This document shows, one piece after another, positions 6,519 through 15,058 of a DNA stretch of 34,025 bases. Position numbers and translations under genes: made by a program. The notes below the pieces were generated by a model. The model had not been told where the DNA came from, ran no database searches, and saw nothing but the letters and a program-made list of their open reading frames with translations. Location of the stretch: NCBI GenBank assembly GCA_024691045.1, contig JAILOC010000095.1, positions 1-34,025 of the forward strand, read 5' to 3'. The stretch is from Lachnospiraceae bacterium. Its GTDB lineage: Bacteria; Bacillota_A; Clostridia; Lachnospirales; Lachnospiraceae. Every line of letters begins with the position of its first letter. The stretch's first letter is position 1.

Positions 6519-7727
6519 ATGGCTAAGATTCAGATGACTACACCTCTCGTCGAGATGGACGGAGATGAAATGACCAGGATCCTCTGGAAGATGATAAAGG
6601 ATGAGCTTCTTACTCCCTATATCGATCTTAAGACGGAGTATTACGATCTCGGACTTGAGCACAGAAATGAAACCGATGATCAGGTAACCGTTGATTCCGC
6701 AAATGCCACTCTTAAGTACGGCGTAGCTGTAAAGTGTGCAACCATCACTCCCAATGCCGCGAGAATGGATGAGTACAAGCTCAAGGAGATGTGGAAGAGC
6801 CCCAACGGAACCATCCGTGCTATACTTGACGGAACCGTATTCAGGGCACCCATTCTTGTAAAGGGCATCAGACCTTACGTATCCAACTGGACCAAGCCCA
6901 TCACCCTTGCACGTCATGCATACGGCGATGTTTACAAGAATACCGAGATCAAGGTTCCCGGTGCGGGAAAGGCAGAGCTTGTATTTACCGCAGCAGACGG
7001 AACCGAAGTAAGAAAGACCATCCACGAGTTTGACGGCCCCGGAATCATTCAGGGTATCCATAATACCGATAAGTCCATCACAAGCTTTGCCAAGGCATGC
7101 TTTGAGTATGCTCTTTCAACAAAGCAGGATCTGTGGTTCTCGACCAAGGACACGATCTCCAAGACCTACGATCATAACTTCAAGGACATCTTCGCAGATA
7201 TGTATGAGAAGGAGTACAAGGAGAAGTTTGAGAAGGCAGGAATTGAATATTTCTATACCCTTATCGATGATGCGGTAGCAAGAGTAGTAAGAAGCGAAGG
7301 CGGATTCATCTGGGCCTGCAAGAACTATGACGGAGACGTAATGAGTGACATGGTTGCGACCGCTTACGGCGATCTTTCCATGATGACCTCCGTTCTCGTT
7401 TCTCCCAAGGGAGTATATGAGTACGAGGCAGCACACGGAACCGTACAGAGACATTACTACAAGCACCTCAAAGGTGAGAAGACTTCAACCAACTCCATCG
7501 CGACCATCTTCGCATGGACCGGTGCTCTTAAGAAGAGAGGAGAGCTCGACGGAATCGCAGAGCTTACCGGATTTGCCGAGAAGCTTGAGAAGGCCTGCAT
7601 CAAGACCATCGAGGACGGCAAGATGACCAAGTCTCTTTCACTTATATCCGATTGCAAGAATCCCGTGATACTTGATTCCGAAGGATTCATCAAAGCGATC
7701 AAGGAGACTCTCGAGACTCTTCTTTGA
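6519..7727 (+). CDS. icd: NADP-dependent isocitrate dehydrogenase
   Basis: Oxidatively decarboxylates isocitrate to 2-oxoglutarate and makes NADPH in the cytosol. The 402-residue length and sequence style ([18 protein letters not shown] start) place it in the homodimeric eukaryotic-like subfamily and not the E. coli-type one. Visible are the substrate loop SPNGTIR (94-100), Arg109 and Arg132, the IDH/IMDH signature [20 protein letters not shown] (269-288) with metal-binding aspartates, and the cofactor-side AAHGTV (304-309). AAGGAG at about 6506-6511 precedes the ATG. The structured RNA block sits in its leader. A bidirectional terminator follows the stop. No citrate synthase or aconitase gene is adjacent, unlike in many Clostridia. 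Confidence 0.96.
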   Translation: MAKIQMTTPLVEMDGDEMTRILWKMIKDELLTPYIDLKTEYYDLGLEHRNETDDQVTVDSANATLKYGVAVKCATITPNAARMDEYKLKEMWKSPNGTIRAILDGTVFRAPILVKGIRPYVSNWTKPITLARHAYGDVYKNTEIKVPGAGKAELVFTAADGTEVRKTIHEFDGPGIIQGIHNTDKSITSFAKACFEYALSTKQDLWFSTKDTISKTYDHNFKDIFADMYEKEYKEKFEKAGIEYFYTLIDDAVARVVRSEGGFIWACKNYDGDVMSDMVATAYGDLSMMTSVLVSPKGVYEYEAAHGTVQRHYYKHLKGEKTSTNSIATIFAWTGALKKRGELDGIAELTGFAEKLEKACIKTIEDGKMTKSLSLISDCKNPVILDSEGFIKAIKETLETLL

Positions 7728-7745
7728 TCAATATCAAACCATAAA

Positions 7746-7807
7746 CAAAAAGGGGACGGCTTAGCTATTTCAAAAAATTTGAAACAGCGTAAGCCGTCCT
7801 CTGTTTT
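7746..7807. terminator. Bidirectional terminator between icd and the 265-residue gene
   Basis: A long hairpin pairs GGACGGCTTA (7754-7763) with TAAGCCGTCC (7790-7799) and continues inward with GCT/AGC and TTTCAAA/TTTGAAA. On the plus strand it is followed by TCTGTTTT. On the minus strand it is followed by CCTTTTTGTTT. It serves both convergent genes. Confidence 0.88.
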
Positions 7808-8603
7808 ACCGCTTTTCTGCCGCTTTATAGTACACGAAGTCCATGTCGTCTTTGATAGCTTCCTCGAATCCGCAATCTATGGGGATCAGTATTTTATATT
7901 CGAGTCCACGGTATCCGGGAACCGCGTAGTACCTGCTTTTGTATTGCTTTTTTAAGGGACGGTATTTATCGAAAAAGATGTATCCCATATCTTTGAAAAA
8001 GCCGCTGTTACTTATGATCATATCAGCCATTTTCTTCTGGATGTCTTCTCTGTGCAGGATATTGCTGATCATTTTGACATTCTGCGTTCTCACTCCCATT
8101 GCGGCATAATATTTCTTATCGGATTCATCCCTGAAAACATATTTCCACAAAGATCCTTCTTCATATGCCGCTTTGGCTGCTGCGGATGCGGTTCCGCGGT
8201 TTATCATGTTATACCCTTGAATGAATGCATATGCGGGATGTCTTATGCCGCTTGCTTTGTCGGTCAGCACAAATTCCTGAACAATAGATGAATTCAGCAT
8301 TTCTTCGATCCGGTTTCTTTTGGTCATGATACTCCCGTATATGAGGAATATCACAAAGTTTGCAATCCAAATGGACATGACAACCGCGAAATTGTCATAT
8401 ACCACTATGAGAAGCGGTTCGCAGAAAAAGATCATACCGGCGATGATCCAGTACACATACTCAAGTACCGGCTTTTTTGCTTCGTTCAGTCCGGGCCTTA
8501 TATAGGTCCTGAGATATGAAATATTGTATTTTTCCCTAAATGATGTATCTATCATATAACCCGAATATTTGCCTGTGGTGCTGCCCGTGATACGTAGGAT
8601 CAC
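7806..8603 (-). CDS. Two-TM membrane protein of unknown function
   Basis: I do not recognise this 265-residue protein. Two hydrophobic helices at about residues 49-68 and 73-95 are separated by a very short turn, so both ends are probably cytoplasmic. The C-terminal 165 residues are soluble, rich in Tyr, Lys and aromatic residues (KYRPLKKQYKSRYYAVPGYR), with no known motif seen. The first codon is GTG at 8603, 11 bp downstream of the ABC-F stop, with no good ribosome binding site. An in-frame ATG at 8555 is an alternative start. It probably forms a two-gene operon with the ABC-F gene and may rely on translational coupling. Any functional link to ABC-F is unproven. Confidence 0.7.
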   Translation of the reverse strand: MILRITGSTTGKYSGYMIDTSFREKYNISYLRTYIRPGLNEAKKPVLEYVYWIIAGMIFFCEPLLIVVYDNFAVVMSIWIANFVIFLIYGSIMTKRNRIEEMLNSSIVQEFVLTDKASGIRHPAYAFIQGYNMINRGTASAAAKAAYEEGSLWKYVFRDESDKKYYAAMGVRTQNVKMISNILHREDIQKKMADMIISNSGFFKDMGYIFFDKYRPLKKQYKSRYYAVPGYRGLEYKILIPIDCGFEEAIKDDMDFVYYKAAEKR

Positions 8604-8614
8604 ATTGGATCACT

Positions 8615-10564
8615 TCAGCTTAGTGCTTCCCATTTCTCTATAAGATCTTCCAGTTCCGTATTCAGTTCGTTTTGCTTTTTGACGAGTTCATTCAGTTTTG
8701 ATGGACTTGTGGCAACGTCCGGCTCTGCCATTTTGATTTCGATCACTGACAGTTCATTTTCTATTTCCGTTATCCTGTCTTCGCATTTCTTAAGGTCATT
8801 AGCTTTCTTCCTTGCTTCTGCCTGCTGCGCCTTCTGTGCTTTCCAGTCAGCGGCATTATCGCTTCCTGCACCCGAAGCTCCTTCCGGAGCACTTGTACAG
8901 CCTGCTGAAGCGGAAGAGGAGCCGCCTCCGGATGGCGCCCTGTAAACATCGCTTGCTTTTCTTACGTCCTCCCTCTTTTCGAGATAGTAATCGTAATTGC
9001 CGATGTAATTGTCAAAATATCCTTCGTGGAGTTCAATGATCCTGGTCGATATCCTGTTTACGAAATATCTGTCGTGCGAAACGCAGATGATCGTTCCTTC
9101 GAACTCGGAGAGTGCCTGCTCGAGTATTTCCTTGGTCGTGATATCCAGATGGTTTGTGGGCTCGTCGAGTATCAGGAAATTCGCATCCGAGAGCATGAGC
9201 TTTGCAAGGCTTACGCGTCCTTTTTCTCCGCCGCTTAATAGCTTTATCTCCTTGTACACGTTATCATCCGTAAAAAGGAATGCAGCTAGCACGGTCCTGA
9301 TCTGGGTTATGGTCATGTCCGGATGCTCATCGGAGATCTCGTCATAGATGGTCTTGTCGGGATCGAGCACCAGATGCTCCTGGTCGTAGTATGCGGTCTC
9401 TACATTTGTGCCCCATTTGAATGACCCGGTATCGGGAGCTTCAAGTCCGTTTAATATCTTCAGGAATGTGGTCTTGCCGGTTCCGTTGTCGCCGATGATG
9501 CAGACATGTTCACCGCGCTTTATCTCCACATTCATATCCTTGAAAAGAGTTCTTCCGTCAAAGCCCTTGGAAAGATTCTCCACGGTCAGTACATCGTTTC
9601 CGGGAACCTTGGACGGTTTGAATCTGAGATTGATCTCATTGCTTACGATCTCAGGTCTGTCCAGGACTTCGATCTTTTCAAGTGCCTTTTCACGGCTTTC
9701 CGCCCGTTTGATGGATTTTTCCCTGTTGAAGCTCTTAAGCTTTTCGATGACCTCTTCCTGGTGTTTTATTTCCTGCTGCTGGTTCAGGTAGGCTTTCATC
9801 TGTGCTTCGAAGAGCATTTTCTTTTTGGCGGCGTAATCGGAATAATTACCCTTGAACGAACTGACATGGGTGTTTTCGAGCTCGAGTACGGTATCAGCGA
9901 TCTTGTCCAGGAAATATCTGTCGTGTGAGACGATCAGGACCGCGCCGTCATAAGTGCTCAGATATCCTTCAAGCCATATGACGGAGTTCATATCCAGATG
10001 GTTTGTCGGCTCGTCGAGGATGATAAGGTCGGGCTTTTTGACAAGTATCGCACCGAGGGCGGCACGTGTTTTCTGACCACCGGAAAGAGTGGAGGCCTTC
10101 CTGTCAAAATCCTCCTCGGAAAAACCCAGTCCCTTTAAGACACCGACGATCTCAGACCTGAATGTATATCCGCCCTTAAGATCGAACTGTGTACGCAGCT
10201 TTTCGTATCTGTCCATGGTAACGGCGAGGTCTTCCGATGAGTTCATTTCTTCTTCGTAAGCGGAGAGCCTTGCCTCCATATCGAGCAGGTCAGACCTGCA
10301 GGCAAGCATTTCCTCGTAAACGGTTCCGCCTCCGGAGAAATTTCCCTCCTGGGCCAGATAACCGAAGGATGAATCCTTTTCGTAGGTCACGATGCCGTTA
10401 TCCGGTTCAAGTTCACCTGTGATTATGCGCAGAAGAGTGGTCTTTCCGGATCCGTTCGGACCGACCAGGACCGTTTTCTGCCTTCTTTCCACGTTAAAAG
10501 AGACCCCGCTTAAAATAGGGACGGTTTCGAATTCTTTCGATATATTGTTCACACTTAATAACAT
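8615..10564 (-). CDS. ABC-F family ATPase, YdiF/Uup-like
   Basis: A soluble tandem ATPase of the ABC-F family, whose studied members act on the ribosome as translation factors or antibiotic protectors. There are no membrane helices. Counting from the ATG, domain 1 has Walker A GPNGSGKT (35-42), signature LSGGQ (160-164) and Walker B LIILDEPTNHLD. A charged helical linker occupies about 240-310. Domain 2 has Walker A GDNGTGKT (358-365), LSGGEKGR and LILDEPTNHLD. A Gly/Ser/Ala hinge leads to a C-terminal coiled coil (about 575-649), typical of the Uup/YdiF group and not of resistance types. ATG at 10564 is preferred over TTG at 10570. No Shine-Dalgarno is visible. A TGGTATACT extended -10 just upstream suggests a very short leader. 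Confidence 0.9.
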   Translation of the reverse strand: MLLSVNNISKEFETVPILSGVSFNVERRQKTVLVGPNGSGKTTLLRIITGELEPDNGIVTYEKDSSFGYLAQEGNFSGGGTVYEEMLACRSDLLDMEARLSAYEEEMNSSEDLAVTMDRYEKLRTQFDLKGGYTFRSEIVGVLKGLGFSEEDFDRKASTLSGGQKTRAALGAILVKKPDLIILDEPTNHLDMNSVIWLEGYLSTYDGAVLIVSHDRYFLDKIADTVLELENTHVSSFKGNYSDYAAKKKMLFEAQMKAYLNQQQEIKHQEEVIEKLKSFNREKSIKRAESREKALEKIEVLDRPEIVSNEINLRFKPSKVPGNDVLTVENLSKGFDGRTLFKDMNVEIKRGEHVCIIGDNGTGKTTFLKILNGLEAPDTGSFKWGTNVETAYYDQEHLVLDPDKTIYDEISDEHPDMTITQIRTVLAAFLFTDDNVYKEIKLLSGGEKGRVSLAKLMLSDANFLILDEPTNHLDITTKEILEQALSEFEGTIICVSHDRYFVNRISTRIIELHEGYFDNYIGNYDYYLEKREDVRKASDVYRAPSGGGSSSASAGCTSAPEGASGAGSDNAADWKAQKAQQAEARKKANDLKKCEDRITEIENELSVIEIKMAEPDVATSPSKLNELVKKQNELNTELEDLIEKWEALS

Positions 10565-10571
10565 GTCCAAA

Positions 10572-10580
10572 AGTATACCA
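10572..10580 (-). promoter_or_regulatory. Extended -10 promoter of the ABC-F gene, possibly leaderless
   Basis: On the minus strand TATACT (10577-10572) is preceded by TGG, giving an extended -10. Start of transcription would fall about 10565-10566, practically at the ATG, which fits the missing ribosome binding site. No good -35 is seen. Confidence 0.4.
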
Positions 10581-10622
10581 TAAAATGTGCAAAAAGTGAG
10601 TGATTAAGCGAGCTCGCAATAT

Positions 10623-10640
10623 TTGACAAGAATTTAACAC
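10623..10640 (+). promoter_or_regulatory. Likely Rex operator
   Basis: TTGACAAGAATTTAACAC compares with the Rex consensus TTGTTAA-N4-TTAACAA: left half 5 of 7, right half 6 of 7. It covers the -35 element and part of the spacer, so NADH-poor Rex bound here would block rex transcription. This is autoregulation, as known for Rex in other Gram-positives. Confidence 0.65.
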
Positions 10641-10651
10641 AAATCTATAAT
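10623..10651 (+). promoter_or_regulatory. Consensus sigma-A promoter of rex
   Basis: TTGACA (10623-10628) and TATAAT (10646-10651) are separated by 17 bp, a full consensus promoter. It lies 40 bp before the rex start and overlaps a Rex-type operator. Confidence 0.88.
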
Positions 10652-10690
10652 CATAAAAGGGTTTTTATGCACTTATATCGGAGGTGTACT

Positions 10691-11329
10691 TTGGATAAAG
10701 ATATTTCTCAGGCCGTTATCGGAAGGCTTCCCAGATATCTTCGTTATCTGGGTGAACTGAAAGATAAGAACGTAGAGAGGATCAGCTCTTCTGAGCTTTC
10801 CGTACTGATGAAGGTAACCGCTTCCCAGATCCGCCAGGATCTCAATAATTTCGGCGGTTTCGGACAGCAGGGCTACGGATACAATGTCGATTATCTTTAT
10901 TCCGAGATCAGCAAGATCCTCGGACTCGAGCATCAGTATAATTTCATCATAATCGGAGCCGGAAACCTCGGAAAAGCCCTCGGAGGATACCTGAATTTTG
11001 AAAAGAGGGGCTTTATTCTCAGGGGTATGTTCGACAAGGATCCCGCCATCATCGGAAGTGAGGTAAGGGATGTCAGGGTCATGCCCATGGAGGAGCTTCC
11101 CGAATTTATCAGATCCAATGATATAGATATCGCGGTGCTGACCATCCCCAAGGAAGGAGCGGTGCTTGTTGCCAAGGTGCTCGTAGATAACGGCATTAAG
11201 GCTATATGGAACTTCGCTCATGTCGATCTTGACGTGCCCGAGTATGTGCAGGTCGAGAACGTACATCTTTCCGACAGTCTCATGAAACTCTCATACAACA
11301 TTTCCAGCTATCTGGAAAACAACAAGTAA
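10691..11329 (+). CDS. rex: Redox-sensing transcriptional repressor Rex
   Basis: Rex binds operator DNA when NADH/NAD+ is low and releases it when NADH rises, controlling fermentation and electron-transfer genes. The 212-residue product has an N-terminal winged helix (about 1-75, with VTASQIRQDL and the GFGQQGYGY wing) and a C-terminal Rossmann domain with GAGNLG at 89-94, plus the domain-swapped C-terminal helix. The start is a TTG at 10691: GGAGG at 10680-10684 is six bases upstream, and the length then matches the family. The in-frame ATG at 10667 lies upstream of that ribosome binding site. Promoter and operator lie just upstream. The next gene starts 2 bp after the stop. Confidence 0.95.
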   Translation: MDKDISQAVIGRLPRYLRYLGELKDKNVERISSSELSVLMKVTASQIRQDLNNFGGFGQQGYGYNVDYLYSEISKILGLEHQYNFIIIGAGNLGKALGGYLNFEKRGFILRGMFDKDPAIIGSEVRDVRVMPMEELPEFIRSNDIDIAVLTIPKEGAVLVAKVLVDNGIKAIWNFAHVDLDVPEYVQVENVHLSDSLMKLSYNISSYLENNK

Positions 11330-11331
11330 TT

Positions 11332-12009
11332 ATGGGCAGATCCGGACAGGATAAAAAAGAACAATTCGAGCTGTCGCTTAAGGGCAAGGATGTTCCCGCT
11401 CTTACGCTGGATCAGAAATGGTATCACCTCCTCGGAAAAGTAGGTGATGAGAATATCCGCGGCCTTGAAAAGAAGCTCAATGAACTTCTTAAGAGGCAGG
11501 GCAAGATCAATACCGAGACCCGCGACATTAAGAAGGTCAAGCGCCGTCTGATGGACGAGATTGTTTCGCTCATGGACGAACAGCAGGGCGGATCGGATGA
11601 TGCCGAAGCCAAGATTGCCGAGAATAAGCGCCTTTTGAAAGAGTGCAATGATAAGCTTGATTCCTACGAGGATGAGATGATAGAGCTTCCCCGTATGATC
11701 GACAGCGTAAATAAACAGCTGCTGTGCATCACAATGGAGCATTGCTACGAGACGATGCAGGAGAATACGGATGACATCGAAGAGCTTGAAGAGTGGATCA
11801 GAAATATCCGTATCGAGCTCAAGAAGAACCTCATCCGAAAGCAGGAAAAAGAAGCCAAGAACCACGAGATCTACAAATACATGCATGACATTTTCGGCGC
11901 CGATGTGGTCGATCTTTTTGACATGAGATACAATCCCGAGGAAAAGCATCCCCGCACCGCAGAGGAAGTTGCCGCCGAAAAGAAAGCACAGGAAGAGAAA
12001 AAGGACTAA
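11332..12009 (+). CDS. Coiled-coil protein of unknown function downstream of rex
   Basis: A 225-residue soluble protein with no signal peptide or TM helix. I do not recognise a named family. After a short N-terminal motif region (DVPALTLDQKWYHLL) almost all of residues 40-180 is charged heptad-like helix (Lys/Glu/Leu rich), suggesting a long coiled coil, followed by YKYMHDIFGADVVDLFDMRY and a Lys/Glu tail. It starts 2 bp after rex and ends 18 bp before alr, so it is in the same operon. No strong ribosome binding site is visible, which suggests coupling to rex. Function unknown. A structural or scaffold role is only a guess. Confidence 0.85.
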   Translation: MGRSGQDKKEQFELSLKGKDVPALTLDQKWYHLLGKVGDENIRGLEKKLNELLKRQGKINTETRDIKKVKRRLMDEIVSLMDEQQGGSDDAEAKIAENKRLLKECNDKLDSYEDEMIELPRMIDSVNKQLLCITMEHCYETMQENTDDIEELEEWIRNIRIELKKNLIRKQEKEAKNHEIYKYMHDIFGADVVDLFDMRYNPEEKHPRTAEEVAAEKKAQEEKKD

Positions 12010-12027
12010 GTCCCGCGAAAGGAAGCT

Positions 12028-13230
12028 ATGTGGGTTCAGACCAAGGACCAGATCAATGACTGCATCAAGACATTCGAGAGGGGAGTGGCATATGTCGACC
12101 TTGATGCCATCATATCCAACATGGATTCGATGCATGCCCTTCTCAAAAAAGACACAAGGATGTATGCCGTAATCAAGACAAACGGATACGGACACGGAAG
12201 CCTTCCGGTAGCCAAGGCTCTTGAGAGCGTTCCGTACGTTATGGGCTACGCCGTTGCAACCGCCGAGGAGGCACTTGAACTTCGCAGTGACGGTATTAAG
12301 AAGGACATCCTGATTCTCAGCTATACATTTCCTTATTCCTACGAAAAACTGATCGCAGAAGATATCCGTATTACCGTTTTCAGGAAGGATACACTTACCG
12401 CGCTTTCCGCAGCCGCGGCATCCGTCGGCAAAAATGCCATTGTCCATATCGCGGTGGATACCGGAATGGGCAGGATAGGAGTATATCCCGACAAGAGCGG
12501 TCTTTCTTTTGTCAAGGAAGCCCTTGATGCTCCCAATATCATTGTCGAGGGGATATTTACACATTTTGCCAGGGCTGATGAAGCCGACAAATCTTGCGCG
12601 AAGGATCAGCTTAAATCCTTCAGGGGATTTCTTGATGATATTGTAGGGCAGCTCGGAGCAGTCATTCCCGTGGCGCATATTTCAAACAGCGCCGCGATCT
12701 TAGAGCTTCCCGAAAGCTATCTGGATGCGGTAAGGGCGGGAATTACCATGTACGGGCTTGCACCGTCCGATGATGTCGATATGACCCGGATCAATCTAAA
12801 GCCCGCAATGAGCCTTTTCAGCCACATCACCTATGTGAAGAAGGTCTACCCGGGACAGAGCATCAGCTACGGCGGGCTTTTTACCGCGGATAAGGAGATG
12901 ACCGTCGCAACAGTCCCCTTAGGCTATGGAGACGGCTACCCGAGGCTCCTTACAGGCAATGGCGAGGTGCTTGTCAGAGGTAAGAGATGCCCCATCCTCG
13001 GAAGGATCTGCATGGACCAGTTCATGATCGACGTTTCGTGCTTTGATAACATAAAAGAGGGCGAGACGGTGACCCTCCTCGGATATGACGGGGATGAGCA
13101 TATTTCGGCCGAGGAACTGGGCGAAAAATCGGGCAGATTCAACTATGAGCTGGTATGTCTCATAGGCACCAGGATCCCCAGGGTCTATACCCTCCACGGG
13201 AACCCTGTTTTAGCCCTCAGTTCCTCGTAA
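12028..13230 (+). CDS. alr: Alanine racemase
   Basis: PLP enzyme interconverting L- and D-alanine for peptidoglycan. The 400-residue length is typical. The PLP lysine is K50 in YAVIKTNGYGHG (46-57; the family norm is closer to VVKADAYGHG, so T-N-G is a mild variation). The second catalytic residue is Tyr281 in SISYGGLF, and the C-terminal beta domain contains GYGDGYPR and GRICMDQFMIDV. The N-terminus carries about 20 residues ahead of the barrel (MWVQTKDQIN), slightly longer than usual. AAAGGAAG precedes the ATG. It is the third gene after rex, apparently cotranscribed. Confidence 0.96.
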   Translation: MWVQTKDQINDCIKTFERGVAYVDLDAIISNMDSMHALLKKDTRMYAVIKTNGYGHGSLPVAKALESVPYVMGYAVATAEEALELRSDGIKKDILILSYTFPYSYEKLIAEDIRITVFRKDTLTALSAAAASVGKNAIVHIAVDTGMGRIGVYPDKSGLSFVKEALDAPNIIVEGIFTHFARADEADKSCAKDQLKSFRGFLDDIVGQLGAVIPVAHISNSAAILELPESYLDAVRAGITMYGLAPSDDVDMTRINLKPAMSLFSHITYVKKVYPGQSISYGGLFTADKEMTVATVPLGYGDGYPRLLTGNGEVLVRGKRCPILGRICMDQFMIDVSCFDNIKEGETVTLLGYDGDEHISAEELGEKSGRFNYELVCLIGTRIPRVYTLHGNPVLALSSS

Positions 13231-13269
13231 AATAAGGCATTCTGCCATAGTCATTTTTAACGGTTTTTG

Positions 13270-13298
13270 TTTACTAAACAGTGGCTAAATGGTAAAAT
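13270..13298 (+). promoter_or_regulatory. Sigma-A promoter upstream of yebC
   Basis: TTTACT (13270-13275) and TAAAAT (13293-13298) are spaced 17 bp. They lie 49 bp before the yebC start in an AT-rich gap that otherwise holds only a weak GGCA/TGCC hairpin near 13236-13247 (possible end of alr). Confidence 0.65.
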
Positions 13299-13346
13299 AG
13301 GTTGATTACATTAATTTAAGAAAAAATTGAAACGAGAGGTTTAAAA

Positions 13347-14075
13347 ATGTCAGGACATTCCAAATTTGCAAACATCAAACATAAGAAAGAAAAAAATGAT
13401 GCCGCAAAGGGAAAGATCTTTACCATCATCGGAAGAGAGATAGCGGTTGCGGTCAAAGAAGGCGGCCCCGACCCCAACAATAATTTCAAGCTTGCCACTG
13501 TCATCGCAAAGGCCAAGGCCAACAACATGCCCAACGATACCATCGACCGCGGCATCAAGAAGGCGGCCGGAGAGGGCGGCAACGTTAACTACGAATACAT
13601 CACCTACGAAGGATACGGACCCAGCGGTATCGCGATCATCGTTGATACCCTTACCGACAATAAGAACCGTACCGCGGCTAATGTAAGAGCTGCATTCACC
13701 AAGGGCGGCGGAAATGTCGGAACTCCCGGATGCGTATCATTCATGTTCGACAAGAAGGGACAGATCATCGTCGACAAGGAAGAGACAGATCTTTCCTCAG
13801 ACGATCTTATGATGACCGCACTTGATGCCGGAGCAGAGGACTTCAACGAAGAAGAAGACAGCTATGAGATCCTCACTGATCCCGACAGCTTCGACGAGGT
13901 CAATAAGAAGCTTAACGATGCCGGCATTCCCATGCTCAGTGCTGAGGTTACAATGATCCCCCAGAACTATGTCGAGCTGACCAATGAAGATGACATCAAG
14001 TGCCTTAACAGGATCCTCGATATCCTTGACGAGGATGATGATGTTCAGAACGTTTACCACAATTGGGACGAATAA
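13347..14075 (+). CDS. yebC: YebC/PmpR family protein
   Basis: The 242-residue protein has the family opening MSGHSKFANIKHKKEKNDAA and the conserved GYGPSGIAIIVD, then NKNRTAANVRAAFTKGGGN (about 104-122) and the acidic C-terminal segment. Members have been described as transcriptional regulators, and more recent work ties YebC-type proteins to ribosomes stalling at proline stretches. Which role applies here is not visible. GAGAGG at 13334-13339 precedes the ATG, with its own promoter upstream. In many genomes yebC lies near ruvC, which is not seen here. The glycosyltransferase gene begins 20 bp downstream, so they may be cotranscribed. Confidence 0.95.
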   Translation: MSGHSKFANIKHKKEKNDAAKGKIFTIIGREIAVAVKEGGPDPNNNFKLATVIAKAKANNMPNDTIDRGIKKAAGEGGNVNYEYITYEGYGPSGIAIIVDTLTDNKNRTAANVRAAFTKGGGNVGTPGCVSFMFDKKGQIIVDKEETDLSSDDLMMTALDAGAEDFNEEEDSYEILTDPDSFDEVNKKLNDAGIPMLSAEVTMIPQNYVELTNEDDIKCLNRILDILDEDDDVQNVYHNWDE

Positions 14076-14095
14076 TTTGACTAAGAGGATTTGAG

Positions 14096-15058
14096 ATGGA
14101 ACGTCTTGCAATCGTAGTACCCTGCTATAACGAGGAAGAAGTCCTGGAGATGAGCTCCGAGGCTCTGAGAGAGGTCCTTAACGATCTTATCGATAAGCGC
14201 AAGATCGCCGTAGACAGCTTTGTAATGTTCGTCAATGACGGAAGCAAGGACAGGACATGGGAGCTTATAGAAGCGGAGCATGAGAAGTATCCCTATCAGG
14301 TATACGGTGTAAAGCTGGCAAAGAATGTCGGACACCAGTACGCACTCACCGCAGGTCTTATAACCGCTGCCGATCTGTGCGATATCTGTGTATCCATCGA
14401 TGCGGATCTTCAGGATGATGTATCCGTTATAGAGTACATGGTAGATAAGTATCATGACGGCTGTGACATTGTTTACGGTGTAAGGAAGGAGAGAAAGACT
14501 GATACCTTCTTCAAGAGATTCACCGCGCAGTCCTTCTACAAGCTTATGGCACACATGGGAGTCAACACGGTATATAACCATGCCGACTTCAGACTCATGA
14601 GCTGCAGGGCACTCAGGCAGTTCTCCAATTACCGTGAGTACAACCTCTTCCTCAGAGGTATCGTTCCCCTCATCGGGTACAAGACCGACTGCGTTTATTA
14701 CGACAGAAAAGAAAGAGCAGCCGGTGTATCGAAGTATCCTCTCAAGAAAATGCTCGCACTTGCGTTTGACGGTATTTCCTCATTTTCGACAAGACCCATC
14801 GACCTTATACTTACCGTCGGATTTATAATCGTATTCCTTTCATTAATTGCACTTATATATGCGCTTATTTCGTACTTTACGGGTAATGTCGAGCCCGGCT
14901 GGACCTCACTGATCATTTCGATCTGGTTCCTCGGAGGCATGCAGCTGCTTGCGATCGGACTTGTAGGAAAGTATGTCGGCAAGACATACATTGAAGTAAA
15001 GCACAGACCCAGATATAACATTGAAAAGGTTTTAACTGATGAATCTTCGGAAAACTAA
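14096..15058 (+). CDS. GT2 glycosyltransferase, GtrB/DPMS-like, two C-terminal TM helices
   Basis: A 320-residue family 2 glycosyltransferase. The catalytic domain occupies about 1-225 with VVPCYNEEE (7-15), NDGSKD (47-52) and the metal-binding DADLQD (102-107). Two TM helices at about 241-266 and 271-295 follow, then a short basic tail. This architecture is that of enzymes that move a sugar from a nucleotide donor to undecaprenyl phosphate on the inner membrane face. Sugar identity is not visible. AAGAGG precedes the ATG. The next gene, a multi-pass membrane protein, starts inside this one (20-base overlap), arguing for coupled expression and a shared pathway in which the lipid-linked sugar is used by the membrane protein. 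Confidence 0.92.
   Translation: MERLAIVVPCYNEEEVLEMSSEALREVLNDLIDKRKIAVDSFVMFVNDGSKDRTWELIEAEHEKYPYQVYGVKLAKNVGHQYALTAGLITAADLCDICVSIDADLQDDVSVIEYMVDKYHDGCDIVYGVRKERKTDTFFKRFTAQSFYKLMAHMGVNTVYNHADFRLMSCRALRQFSNYREYNLFLRGIVPLIGYKTDCVYYDRKERAAGVSKYPLKKMLALAFDGISSFSTRPIDLILTVGFIIVFLSLIALIYALISYFTGNVEPGWTSLIISIWFLGGMQLLAIGLVGKYVGKTYIEVKHRPRYNIEKVLTDESSEN

Noticed and set aside
6332..6526. A 64-codon open frame across RNA copy B
   Set aside because: It lies wholly on conserved helices of the RNA block, has no ribosome binding site and runs into icd. The sequence constraint is better explained by RNA pairing.
11308..12678. A 456-codon minus-strand open frame
   Set aside because: It is antisense to the coiled-coil gene and to alr, which have clear family identity. 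Its product is Cys/Leu/Ile-rich with no motif, a shadow of biased codon use.
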